A stretch of DNA of 64,000 bases from Bacteroides cutis (GCF_900241005.1 NZ_OEST01000002.1:558001-622000); one strand, 5' to 3'. Shown: positions 16,773 to 24,190, counted from the stretch's first letter. Notes: generated by a model from the letters alone, not told the origin. Made by a program: numbers and translations.

Positions 16773-17279
16773 ATGAACATACTGAACAACAAGAACAAGA
16801 GAATATCAATCTTCAAGGCGTTGGCACTCTGCCTGTTCGCCGCCGTGTCGCTCACGCTTATTTCGTGTGACGACGATATGGACATCCAGCAATCCTATCC
16901 TTTCACGGTGGAAACTATGCCTGTGCCGAACAAAGTGACGAAGGGACAGACGGTTGAAATACGCTGTGAGCTGAAAAAGACGGGCGACTTCGCCAATACC
17001 CTCTATACTATCCGGTATTTCCAGTTCGAGGGAGAAGGAACGCTGAAAATGGACAACGGTATCACGTTCCTGCCCAATGACCGCTACCTGCTCGAAAACG
17101 AGAAGTTCCGGCTGTACTACACGGCGGATGGTGAGGAGGCGCACAACTTCATCGTGGTAGTGGAGGACAATTTCGGCAACTCCTATGAGTTGGAATTTGA
17201 CTTCAACAACCGAAACGTGAAGGATGACGGGGTTATCACTGTTGTCCCCATCGGGAACTTCAAGCCCCTTACACGATGA
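16773..17279 (+). CDS. traQ: TraQ, DUF3872 family protein
   Basis: A 168-residue lipoprotein-like protein. A hydrophobic signal segment (LALCLFAAVSLTLISCDDDMD) contains a lipobox (LISC). A mostly beta domain follows (FTVETMPVPNKVTKGQTVEIRCELKKTGDFANTLYTIRYFQFEGEGTL), as in DUF3872/TraQ proteins. It overlaps the lysozyme gene by four bases (ATGA) and probably acts in the periplasm or at the outer membrane. Confidence 0.87.
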   Translation: MNILNNKNKRISIFKALALCLFAAVSLTLISCDDDMDIQQSYPFTVETMPVPNKVTKGQTVEIRCELKKTGDFANTLYTIRYFQFEGEGTLKMDNGITFLPNDRYLLENEKFRLYYTADGEEAHNFIVVVEDNFGNSYELEFDFNNRNVKDDGVITVVPIGNFKPLTR

Positions 17280-17803
17280 TGCGTGTATTCATGGCTATCC
17301 TCTGTTCGCTTCTGACGGTCTGTTCCGTGTCCGCACGGGACAGCCGCCATGAGGGAACGGACGGGCAGGCGGCTATCTACCGGCTGCCACCATTCGAGAG
17401 GGCAGTACGATGCACGAAGTATTTTGAGGGCTGGCATTCGGAAAAACATCACCCGTATGTAGGATATGGACATCGGTTGCAGCCGGGCGAAAGGTATTCG
17501 GCACGCACCATGACGAAGCGGCAGGCGGACGCGCTTCTGCGGAAAGACCTGCGGAAGTTCTGCGCGATGTTCCGGCAGTTCGGGAAGGATTCGCTCTTGC
17601 TTGCCACGCTCGCCTACAATGTCGGTCCGTACCGTCTGTTGGGAAGCGGAAAGATACCCAAAAGCACGCTGATCCGAAAGTTGGAGGCAGGCGATAGGAA
17701 CATCTATCGGGAGTATATCGCTTTCTGCAACTACAAGGGTAAACGTCATGCCATGCTGCTCAAACGGAGAAAGGCGGAGTTTGCGCTACTGTATGTACCA
17801 TAA
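17276..17803 (+). CDS. Phage-lysozyme-like (GH24 type) peptidoglycan hydrolase of the tra operon
   Basis: A 175-residue exported protein. A signal peptide (VFMAILCSLLTVCSVSAR) precedes a lysozyme-like domain: FEGWHSEKHHPYVGYGHRLQPGERYSARTMTKRQADALL, then LATLAYNVGPYRLLGSGKIPKSTLIRKL. The GYGH motif and AYNVG are hallmarks of the T4-lysozyme/endolysin group; E in FEGWH is the probable catalytic acid. As last gene of the operon it would open the cell wall locally for the mating channel. The stop is 16 bases before a strong hairpin. Confidence 0.88.
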   Translation: MMRVFMAILCSLLTVCSVSARDSRHEGTDGQAAIYRLPPFERAVRCTKYFEGWHSEKHHPYVGYGHRLQPGERYSARTMTKRQADALLRKDLRKFCAMFRQFGKDSLLLATLAYNVGPYRLLGSGKIPKSTLIRKLEAGDRNIYREYIAFCNYKGKRHAMLLKRRKAEFALLYVP

Positions 17804-17819
17804 AAAGTAAGTGTCCGAC

Positions 17820-17866
17820 AACATAAACTCCGATGAAGTTGGGGATGCTTTATCGGAGTTTATGTT
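17820..17866. terminator. Strong hairpin at the end of the tra operon
   Basis: A perfect 15-bp inverted repeat (17820-17834 with 17852-17866; AACATAAACTCCGAT and its complement) separated by 17 bases. It lies just after the lysozyme stop. There is no clear T-run, but the position marks the transcriptional end of the tra operon and the left edge of the AT-rich cargo. Confidence 0.6.
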
Positions 17867-17940
17867 ATATCAATATTTTAATTGATGGTCAGTACTTGAT
17901 TTTACAAGTGACTCATTCAAGTAGTTTCGCTTTTTTCATG

Positions 17941-17948
17941 TAACTTTG
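17941..17948 (+). promoter_or_regulatory. Bacteroides -7 box of the 4TM/SAM-synthetase pair
   Basis: TAACTTTG fits the Bacteroides consensus TAnnTTTG. It lies 15 bases before the ATG at 17964, which gives a very short leader and rules out the in-frame TTG at 17946, since that codon lies inside the promoter box. A TTTC at about 17925 might be a weak -33 element. Confidence 0.6.
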
Positions 17949-17963
17949 CAAAAAATAAAGGAT

Positions 17964-18755
17964 ATGGATAGACAATTACCGTATGAGATAAGCTACAAGA
18001 CGATTGCTTTTTGGCGCAATATCGAAAATGGATTCCTCTGGAGTACATTCATATGTTCAATATTACTCCAAACGTTCCAAATAAATTGTATAAGCCATTC
18101 ATTAGATTCTATAAAATGGATTGCTAATTTGTTTAATGTTTTGAATTATATTTCTATTATAGGGTATGGTATATTATATATAATCGTAGAAATTATAATG
18201 CAACCTATGGCTGCTAATGAAAGACGGAAAGGATTTATCGACAATTCATTAGGCACGAAATTGCTGGAAAAGCCAGTTTTGAATTATTACGATAATGATT
18301 CTATTGAGAAAGGACCATATAAAATGTTGGTTAATTGTTATGAGAATTGTTTTTTTACATATAATATCATTAAAGTGATGTTGCCTAAAATGGCAATAAA
18401 GAACACAATACTATTTGGTTTGCTTTTGATATTTGCATACTACGGAATAAAAGATAACGTCGTTGCCATACCATTCTTGCAACTATTTTTATCGTCATTG
18501 TTCTTAATAGAACTGATATACCACATAGCATTCTTTTTTAGATTAAAGAATTTGTGTGATAAATTCAAACAAATTTTTAGCACACCTAAATCAACTAAAA
18601 ATAAAACTATTCAGGATGCTATATATATGGTACTTGAATATGAAACGACATTGGCATATAATAAATCTCCGAATAGTAATTCTGTGTACAAAAAACTAAA
18701 CAATAAATTAACAGAAGAATGGAGCTGTATAAAACAGAATTATGATATTCGATAA
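17964..18755 (+). CDS. Four-helix membrane protein, S-4TM-like candidate effector
   Basis: A 263-residue membrane protein I do not recognise with certainty. Four hydrophobic segments are visible at about residues 24-40 (LWSTFICSILLQTFQIN), 54-78, 146-161 (IKNTILFGLLLIFAYY) and 166-192 (the pair 146-192 almost back to back). A soluble, charged segment of about 65 residues lies between helices 2 and 3 (ANERRKGFIDNSLGTKLLEKP), and a cytoplasmic tail of about 70 follows helix 4. The 2+2 topology with a central soluble part recalls the S-4TM effectors predicted in nucleotide-dependent conflict systems. Composition is very AT-rich against the GC-rich tra genes, a sign of separate acquisition. It overlaps the next gene by 14 bases. 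Confidence 0.7.
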   Translation: MDRQLPYEISYKTIAFWRNIENGFLWSTFICSILLQTFQINCISHSLDSIKWIANLFNVLNYISIIGYGILYIIVEIIMQPMAANERRKGFIDNSLGTKLLEKPVLNYYDNDSIEKGPYKMLVNCYENCFFTYNIIKVMLPKMAIKNTILFGLLLIFAYYGIKDNVVAIPFLQLFLSSLFLIELIYHIAFFFRLKNLCDKFKQIFSTPKSTKNKTIQDAIYMVLEYETTLAYNKSPNSNSVYKKLNNKLTEEWSCIKQNYDIR

Positions 18756-19800
18756 TTTAGACAAATATACAACAGAAAGTGTATTACAAGGACATCCCGA
18801 TAAAATATGCGACCAAATAAGTGATGCTCTTTTGGATGCTTTCTTGATGCAAGATTGTAATGCCCATACAGCAATAGAATGCTTGGGAAGTGGTAATAAT
18901 TTAATTGTTGCTGGAGAAATTAGTACTCAAAATAAAAGGGTTGATATTGAGAAAATTGTCAATGATGTATATCAATCCATAGGCTATTGTGAAAAATTAA
19001 ACATACTGAACTTTTTGACTTCACAATCAAGACAACTAAATGATGCTGTTATGAACGGTGGAGCTGGCGACCAAGGTATTGTGTATGGTTATGCTATAAA
19101 CAATCAATATAATTATCTTCCGTATGGTGTATATTTATCTAATTTAATAGCCAAAGAGATTGATACGTATAGAAAGAGCGTAGATTATCTCCTCCCTGAT
19201 GGGAAAGTACAAGTCACAATTAGCGAAAATAATCTTGAACAATTGATAATCAATGTACAGCATAAGGAGAATATTCATCCAGATTTCATTGAAAATGAAA
19301 TAAAACAGAAGGTTTTAACTCAACTGATTGATTGTATAAATGTAGATATTCAGATAAATAGGAAATCAAAATTTTATAAAGGTGGGTTTGTTAACGATAC
19401 AGGATTAACTGGTCGTAAAATAATGATAGACACTTATGGCGGTTTGGTAACACATGGCGGAGGTGCTTTTTCTGGAAAGGATCCGAGCAAAATAGATAGA
19501 AGTGCTGCTTACATGGCTCGATTTGTTGCAAAAAACATAGTCGCAAACGGATTAGAAAAAGAATGCAAAATAGCAGTGGCTTATTTGTTTGGAGAAGAAC
19601 AGCCTACCATGCTAAATGTTTCCACAGACAAAGAATCCAATTCTACAAAATTGAAACAATTTATTCTATCAAAATTCGATTTTAGACCTAATGCAATAAT
19701 TGAGTTGTTAAAATTAAAGAATCCTATATATCAACCAACTTCTATATACGGACATTTCTCTAATCCTAATTACAATTGGGAACAAATCATATCTTTATAA
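18742..19800 (+). CDS. metK: Accessory S-adenosylmethionine synthetase (MetK homologue)
   Basis: A 352-residue methionine adenosyltransferase, which makes SAM from ATP and methionine; family members are usually 380-430 residues. Counterparts of the known E. coli active-site residues are all visible: H18 and D20 in GHPDK, E46, D110 in GAGDQG, K155 in LPDGK, D219, R225 and K226 in NDTGLTGRK, and K246, K250 and D252 in GGGAFSGKDPSKID. The active-site gating loop before GAGDQG is about five residues shorter than in E. coli and lacks its usual sequence, and the GGPMG segment before the TGLTGRK motif is missing. It is AT-rich, translationally coupled to the 4TM gene, and unlikely to be the housekeeping copy. 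A signalling or conflict role is inferred from context. Confidence 0.9.
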   Translation: MIFDNLDKYTTESVLQGHPDKICDQISDALLDAFLMQDCNAHTAIECLGSGNNLIVAGEISTQNKRVDIEKIVNDVYQSIGYCEKLNILNFLTSQSRQLNDAVMNGGAGDQGIVYGYAINNQYNYLPYGVYLSNLIAKEIDTYRKSVDYLLPDGKVQVTISENNLEQLIINVQHKENIHPDFIENEIKQKVLTQLIDCINVDIQINRKSKFYKGGFVNDTGLTGRKIMIDTYGGLVTHGGGAFSGKDPSKIDRSAAYMARFVAKNIVANGLEKECKIAVAYLFGEEQPTMLNVSTDKESNSTKLKQFILSKFDFRPNAIIELLKLKNPIYQPTSIYGHFSNPNYNWEQIISL

Positions 19801-19838
19801 GACTGGTTTTATCGAAGATTGGCACAGAGGTTTCTTTG

Positions 19839-19897
19839 CTACTTTCTTTGTCCGCCATCATGCTCACTGAAAGAAAGTAGGGCGGCTTTCGCCGCCC
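19839..19897. terminator. Composite hairpins between convergent operons
   Basis: Two nested or adjacent stems are seen: CTACTTTCTTT (19839-19849) pairs with AAAGAAAGTAG (19870-19880), and GGGCGGC-TTTC-GCCGCCC spans 19880-19897. They lie after the SAM-synthetase stop and after the end of the minus-strand accessory operon, so they probably terminate both. Confidence 0.6.
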
Positions 19898-19902
19898 ACC
19901 TC

Positions 19903-20217
19903 TCAAAAACGGGTGTAAAGCCCCGTCACCATCGTGAACATTTCCTCCAGCATATCGCAATATATCCCCTCGTGCGTTTCAATGTCCTTCGTCTTACACT
20001 CGAATGTCTTTTTACTGAACGTCCTGCGGTAGAAGCGCATATTGTAGAGGTCTGCCCCTGCATCATAGATGATGTCAAGGCGGTTGGCACTCGTCTTGTT
20101 CCTCGCAAGGCTCATGCGTAAGCCGTTGCCCATGTCTATGAAGTCTTTGCTTCCCGTCATGGCGGCAAAGCGTCTGCCACCTATCTGCTCCAAAATCGTC
20201 TTTGCTATCATATTCAT
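19903..20217 (-). CDS. Hypothetical CTn accessory protein, 104 aa
   Basis: Last gene of the minus-strand accessory operon. The protein MNMIAKTILEQIGGRRFAAMTGSKDFIDMGNGLRMSLARNKTSANRLDIIYDAGADLYNMRFYRR looks like a small globular alpha/beta domain ending TMVTGLYTRF. Such proteins recur next to DUF3873 and PcfJ/PcfK genes in CTns but have no assigned function. The ATG at 20217 was preferred over an upstream start at 20253 because the conserved-looking part begins at MNMIAKTIL; an ATG at 20211 is also possible. Confidence 0.7.
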   Translation of the reverse strand: MNMIAKTILEQIGGRRFAAMTGSKDFIDMGNGLRMSLARNKTSANRLDIIYDAGADLYNMRFYRRTFSKKTFECKTKDIETHEGIYCDMLEEMFTMVTGLYTRF

Positions 20218-20264
20218 TCTTCTTTGGGTGTTATGTTCGGGCGGTGCGGACACCGCCTAAACGC

Positions 20265-20513
20265 TCAAAATTCTGTTTTCTCGGCTATTGGTGTGTTCCG
20301 TTCCAACCATGTTTTCACACACTCCATATTGTACTCGCTCGTTATGACTGCCGTGTGGCTGTCAATGGCGGTAAACCGACTGCTCTCATAGTCCTCTATC
20401 CACCCTTTAAGGGTTTCCACTCCCCACGCTTCGGCATCGTCAAAGATGCCGTCCAATTCCGTGATAGGCTTGCCGAACTTGACTATCAGCGTTTGGTAGC
20501 CTGCTTCGTTCAT
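20265..20513 (-). CDS. Hypothetical CTn accessory protein, 82 aa
   Basis: A small soluble protein beginning MNEAGYQTLIVKFGKPITELDGIFDDAEAWGVETLKGWIEDY and ending AEKTEF. It is transcribed with the DUF3873 gene upstream, which it overlaps by four bases (ATGA), the reason for choosing the 20513 start. No catalytic motif is seen. Function unknown. Confidence 0.68.
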   Translation of the reverse strand: MNEAGYQTLIVKFGKPITELDGIFDDAEAWGVETLKGWIEDYESSRFTAIDSHTAVITSEYNMECVKTWLERNTPIAEKTEF

Positions 20514-20740
20514 TGCTTGTCCTCCTTTCCTCTTTTTGCCGTCAGCCACTTGTCCCGTGTGGCTCGGCACTCGTCCAACGTGGGTTTCACACAAGAGAAC
20601 AATTCCCCGTCCGTGTGGCGGTAGTCGTATTGCACAAGTGTCCGCTTGCGTCTGCCGATGCCTGTTTGGAACTTCTCGTATTTCTCTGTCCCTGCTTTCG
20701 TGCAGGTGCTTACTCCGTTGATGGTCATCCGTGTACTCAT
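20510..20740 (-). CDS. DUF3873 family protein
   Basis: A 76-residue protein, MSTRMTINGVSTCTKAGTEKYEKFQTGIGRRKRTLVQYDYRHTDGELFSCVKPTLDECRATRDKWL. The Thr/Cys-containing N-terminus and the YDYRHTDGELFSCV motif are those of DUF3873, found in CTnDOT-like elements. Function unknown. Its stop overlaps the start of the 82-aa gene. Confidence 0.75.
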   Translation of the reverse strand: MSTRMTINGVSTCTKAGTEKYEKFQTGIGRRKRTLVQYDYRHTDGELFSCVKPTLDECRATRDKWLTAKRGKEDKQ

Positions 20741-20761
20741 AATCGTTGTTTTTTTAGATGG

Positions 20762-21019
20762 TTAGAAATGTACTGACAAAACTCTGTTCTGCATCACCAT
20801 TTCGGGATTGCTTGTGTAGCGTTGGTGCATGTAGAAATGGTGTGAGCCGAAGCCGTAAAGGAAGAACTTGTCAAGTTCGTGCTTCTCGGCAAAGTCCTTG
20901 ACACTTGCCCTTAACTGCTCCTCACTTTGACAAAAAGTGAGGAGGTTCATAAACTCAAGGAACATCGTGGGAATTTTATCGTCCCACAAGCAAACCATAC
21001 TTTCAAATCTTACTTCCAT
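20762..21019 (-). CDS. Hypothetical CTn accessory protein, 85 aa
   Basis: A small acidic protein: MEVRFESMVCLWDDKIPTMFLEFMNLLTFCQSEEQLRASVKDFAEKHELDKFFLYGFGSHHFYMHQRY. It lies between the PcfJ-like gene and DUF3873 in the same minus-strand run, with small gaps on both sides. I do not recognise a domain. Operon context supports it as a real gene. Confidence 0.62.
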   Translation of the reverse strand: MEVRFESMVCLWDDKIPTMFLEFMNLLTFCQSEEQLRASVKDFAEKHELDKFFLYGFGSHHFYMHQRYTSNPEMVMQNRVLSVHF

Positions 21020-21043
21020 ATTGTTCTGTATTATAGGTTAATG

Positions 21044-22327
21044 TTATGCTGCGTTCATCCGCTGACGGATAAGTTCGGTATTGTCCTCCACAAGCCGGAT
21101 GATGCGGTCATGGTACTCGGTATTGGAATTGCATACCCCTCTGCTCTGTACCACTTTCAGCGTTTTCAGTGACACTTCTATCGTTTCAATCCGTTTGCCG
21201 TCAATGGTGGCGGATAGGATAAGGGAGTTTGCCTTGTTATGATAACCGCCCACACAATGGTGCATCATCCGTCCTTCCTCTACCATTTCCTCAACGCTCT
21301 CTATGACCTTGATGCAGATAAGGCTGTCAGAGAACACAAGTCCGAAGAAGATGCCTTTGGCTTTCAGATAGTTCTTCTCGTCTTCAATCGCCTTTTGCCG
21401 TTGCTGTTCCGTCCGCTCACGCTCCCTTTGCAGGTTGCGTTTTCTCACCAACTTATCGTGTTCCGCTTTGAGGTCGGCAGGGCAGACGTATTTCGGGCTG
21501 TTCGTGTCCTTGCCAAAATGACGCAGGAGGTCAATGGTGTCGCACCATACGGAGCCGTCCGAAATGGTGTAACCGTTGCGGATGCAAATCTTGACGGATG
21601 CCCAATACCGTCCCATATCAAAGGAACTACGGATATAATGCCGCAACATGGCATATTGCCCTGCTTTCAAGAGTGTTTCGGCTCGGCTGTCGGAAAGGAT
21701 AGCCGTGAAAAGGTCATACGGCAGTGTGTTGTGATAGTCCCCATTGAAGCCGTTGCGTTTCAGTTCGGGGATGAAACGCTGTCGGGGATAGGTACACATA
21801 GGTGCTATATCGTATGCGTGAAGCCTGTTGTTCTTGCGTACCTCCATGTCGCTGTATTCAGACCATTGGTCATAATACAACATTGACATTCCACGCAGTC
21901 GGGCAACGGTCGTTGTCTTTCCATCGGGCGAAATCCACCTCTGCACCACTTCATAAATGGAATACTCGGCTGCCTGCCCTGCCTTGTATCGGGACTTGAC
22001 GAAGAAGAAGCGTATCACTTGGTATTGCTTGCTGGTGGTGACGATGGAGAAGTATTCGTTTTCGCTGAAAACGCTCTTTCGGGTGCGCAACGCTTCCAAT
22101 GACATACCGCAATGGGGGCAGGTACATCCGCAAAGGGTGTCCGCAAGGTCGTGGTCGCTCTTCCACGAATGTCCGCACTCAGTGCAGATGTTCGTGCCGT
22201 CCGCTCTCTTGATTGCGTAATGCTTGAAGCAATGGCGGAAAGCGTATGCCTTTTGCGTGGCGGTCAATCTCGGTAGTCGCTTGCTCAGCCGTGCGACTTC
22301 CTGCTGTATCTGTGTTCTCGGTTTCAT
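21044..22327 (-). CDS. PcfJ-like protein
   Basis: A 427-residue protein of the PcfJ group. An N-terminal zinc module is visible (CTECGHSWKSDHDLADTLCGCTCPHCGMSL). The conserved C-terminal region contains SVEEMVEEGRMMHHCVGGYHNKANSLILSATIDGKRIETIEVSLKTLKVVQSRGVCNS, the HHCVGGY motif being the family hallmark. A basic, Gln-rich helix lies before it. PcfJ was first named on the conjugative plasmid pCF10; the biochemical role is unknown. It overlaps the PcfK-like gene by four bases (ATGA). Confidence 0.85.
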   Translation of the reverse strand: MKPRTQIQQEVARLSKRLPRLTATQKAYAFRHCFKHYAIKRADGTNICTECGHSWKSDHDLADTLCGCTCPHCGMSLEALRTRKSVFSENEYFSIVTTSKQYQVIRFFFVKSRYKAGQAAEYSIYEVVQRWISPDGKTTTVARLRGMSMLYYDQWSEYSDMEVRKNNRLHAYDIAPMCTYPRQRFIPELKRNGFNGDYHNTLPYDLFTAILSDSRAETLLKAGQYAMLRHYIRSSFDMGRYWASVKICIRNGYTISDGSVWCDTIDLLRHFGKDTNSPKYVCPADLKAEHDKLVRKRNLQRERERTEQQRQKAIEDEKNYLKAKGIFFGLVFSDSLICIKVIESVEEMVEEGRMMHHCVGGYHNKANSLILSATIDGKRIETIEVSLKTLKVVQSRGVCNSNTEYHDRIIRLVEDNTELIRQRMNAA

Positions 22328-22752
22328 AAGCCTAAATCAAATAATGAGGGTTGTTGTACTTCTTGGGTGGTCGCTTTGGTGGCGGTTCTCGGCTTGTTGC
22401 GGTTCTGCAACTTGCGGACTTCCTCCTCTTGATATTGTCGGAGAGCCTTCTGACGTGCCTCCGCCTTTTCCTCTGTGGTGAGTTCCACCACGTGGTTCAC
22501 GGCTATCTGACACTGGATAGGCTTGCCCACCTCTATCTCGTTCTCGTCATAGTAGTGTACGGCTTGTCCGTATATCTCCCCGTCCGTGAAGCCGTTGCAA
22601 CCGCTTTTCTGCACATAGTTCAGAATGTAGGTCACGCAGTCATCTATGTTCTTGGCAGGGTTGCGGTAGTTCTTCGCAAAGAGCGCATCTTCCGCTGCAC
22701 GTTGCTCCAAATACATCTGTATCGTTCTCTTGAAATGGTCTGTCGTTTTCAT
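22324..22752 (-). CDS. PcfK-like protein
   Basis: A 142-residue protein: MKTTDHFKRTIQMYLEQRAAEDALFAKNYRNPAKNIDDCVTYILNYVQKSGCNGFTDGEIYGQAVHYYDE, then a charged helix and a tail ending QQPSLFDLGL. The pattern is that of PcfK-like proteins, which nearly always precede pcfJ. The C-terminal QPSLFDLGL resembles a sliding-clamp binding motif (QxxLF), which would link it to replication; that is inference. Confidence 0.82.
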   Translation of the reverse strand: MKTTDHFKRTIQMYLEQRAAEDALFAKNYRNPAKNIDDCVTYILNYVQKSGCNGFTDGEIYGQAVHYYDENEIEVGKPIQCQIAVNHVVELTTEEKAEARQKALRQYQEEEVRKLQNRNKPRTATKATTQEVQQPSLFDLGL

Positions 22753-22768
22753 ATCGCTGTCGGTAAGA

Positions 22769-22984
22769 TTAAAGGGTGAATAACCAAAGGATGAAGCCGA
22801 ATAAGGCGATTGTGGAGAGGATAGCCACGATTATGCCTATCGCCACTCGGAACACTCCGTTTACTATCTCTCTGACGATGCCCCAAAGGATGCCGGATAC
22901 CCAAAGGACGATGCGCATGATTAGGGTGCATATCGCAAGCCCTATGTATTGCGCCACTTGTTTGAAGTCTGCCGTTGCTGTCAT
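22769..22984 (-). CDS. Small two-helix membrane protein, 71 aa
   Basis: A small hydrophobic protein: MTATADFKQVAQYIGLAICTLIMRIVLWVSGILWGIVREIVNGVFRVAIGIIVAILSTIALFGFILWLFTL. It has two or three membrane helices and almost no soluble part. The ATG at 22984 is favoured; the further in-frame start is a TTG overlapping the upstream gene. Function unknown; it is conserved in position next to pcfK in such operons. Confidence 0.68.
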   Translation of the reverse strand: MTATADFKQVAQYIGLAICTLIMRIVLWVSGILWGIVREIVNGVFRVAIGIIVAILSTIALFGFILWLFTL

Positions 22985-22991
22985 ATCCTCG

Positions 22992-23327
22992 CTATTTTTC
23001 AAGTTCTACAATGTTGTCTATCCTGCCGTATAGGTATCTGCGAAGTCCGGTCTTGTCTGTTGCCTTGTATTCCGTCCAATGTCCGTATTGGCACACGATA
23101 AACGTGCGGAGTACATCGGAGAAGTCAAACCTCCAGCCTTGCAGGAGTATTGCGCTCTTGAAATAGGTGTTGCTGTTCACGTTGCGTGTAAGCCAATCCT
23201 TTTCCTCTCGGTTCATCTGTCCTCCGTTGTTCAGTTTCTCACGAAGAATGTAAACCTTACTGCCTTTTAGTGCTTCCAATGTTGGCACTTCCCAAGCCAC
23301 GAATTTTGTTGCCATTGTTGTTCCCAT
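22992..23327 (-). CDS. Hypothetical protein, first gene of the accessory operon, 111 aa
   Basis: A 111-residue soluble protein, MGTTMATKFVAWEVPTLEALKGSKVYILREKLNNGGQMNREEKDWLTRNVNSNTYFKSAILLQGWRFDFSDVLRTFIVCQYGHWTEYKATDKTGLRRYLYGRIDNIVELEK. The Trp/Tyr-rich middle suggests a compact domain, but I recognise no family. It lies at the promoter-proximal end of the minus-strand accessory operon. An ATG at 23315 is an alternative start. Confidence 0.68.
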   Translation of the reverse strand: MGTTMATKFVAWEVPTLEALKGSKVYILREKLNNGGQMNREEKDWLTRNVNSNTYFKSAILLQGWRFDFSDVLRTFIVCQYGHWTEYKATDKTGLRRYLYGRIDNIVELEK

Positions 23328-23773
23328 ATCCGTTCTGTTTTTGATTTTTTGTTTTTAATGCGGATTCAAGAGCTGAGGGAGTTGAGTTTCAAACTATCTT
23401 ATCTGCCTCTCGTTTATCCGACATTTTTTTTATGCGTCTTTCTGTCGCATCGGTCGTTTTCGTTTCGGGTGCTTAAAAAGGTAGGGATTAGGGAATGCAA
23501 GTTTTTTCGGGAAAAATACTACCCGAAGGGCTGGAGATTTTTCCCGAAAACAGGAGGCTTGACCTTGCTTTCCCGTCAAATCCCGGAGTTACCTTTGCGC
23601 CCAGAACGGAAATGACTGCCTGATGCGACTCACTGAAAGGCGCGAAAATGGAGGTAAACGGAAGTAGAGGCAGATTAGACAGAAAACTTCAAAAGAGAAA
23701 TCCGTGAAAAAAGGAAGTCCCCCCAAAAAAGGACATAGTCGGTAGCGTGAAACCGGGCAAACCACCTGCAAGG

Positions 23774-23831
23774 AAGTATGGTTTTATCTGTCTGGCCGGA
23801 CGTGTCGGGGCGGGCAGATAAAATCATTCTT
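23774..23831. repeat. Long imperfect inverted repeat near the element end
   Basis: The arms 23774-23797 and 23807-23831 are about 24 bases each and share TTTTATCTG and its complement plus flanking matches with G-U-compatible differences. The loop is about nine bases. It could be a structured RNA, a terminator or part of a recombination site. Confidence 0.5.
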
Positions 23832-24147
23832 CCCGGTTTGCCAGCTGTGGGTGACGGCTTGTTCCATTTATGGGCAAACGGTCATACACGGCTTTCCGCT
23901 TCCGGCTCAAAAGAACAGCGAAAAAGAAAAATCATCTGAAAAACCGTAAAAGCACCTCTTCGGCATAAGCACAAAAGAAATGGGCCTTGCCTCATCAGTC
24001 TAAACTGTCGTTTAGGCGTGAGGCAAAGCTCTTTTCTCCGCTTATGCAGTAGTCGGCACACGTTCGTTCAAAATCCTTTTGGGCGATGGTGTGCCGACGA
24101 ATAAAGCCGCTTTTACGGAAAAACTTGTATGAGATAGAAAAAAATCA

Positions 24148-24171
24148 GGGAGATTCATATCAAAATCTCCC
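24148..24171. terminator. Bidirectional-looking hairpin near the element end
   Basis: GGGAGATT and AATCTCCC form an 8-bp stem around a short loop. On the minus strand it is followed by a T-rich run, as in an intrinsic terminator. Confidence 0.5.
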
Positions 24172-24180
24172 GTTTTATTG

Positions 24181-24190
24181 TTACTTTTGC
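24181..24190 (+). other. Candidate attR core site
   Basis: TTACTTTTGC matches the IntDOT core consensus GTANNTTTGC at all but the first base. It lies where composition changes from element to chromosome and 220 bp before the first chromosomal gene. The left end of the element is outside the window, so the duplicate core cannot be compared. Confidence 0.35.

Noticed and set aside
17820..17866. Hairpin considered as part of a CRISPR or toxin-antitoxin RNA
   Set aside because: Single copy, no repeat-spacer pattern, and position fits the operon end.
19903..20260. Plus-strand frames in the accessory operon
   Set aside because: Minus-strand genes overlap in ATGA fashion and form a consistent operon; the plus frames are shadows.
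23349..23615. 88-codon plus-strand frame at the element end
   Set aside because: No domain, atypical composition, and it lies upstream of the minus-strand operon where control sequence is expected.
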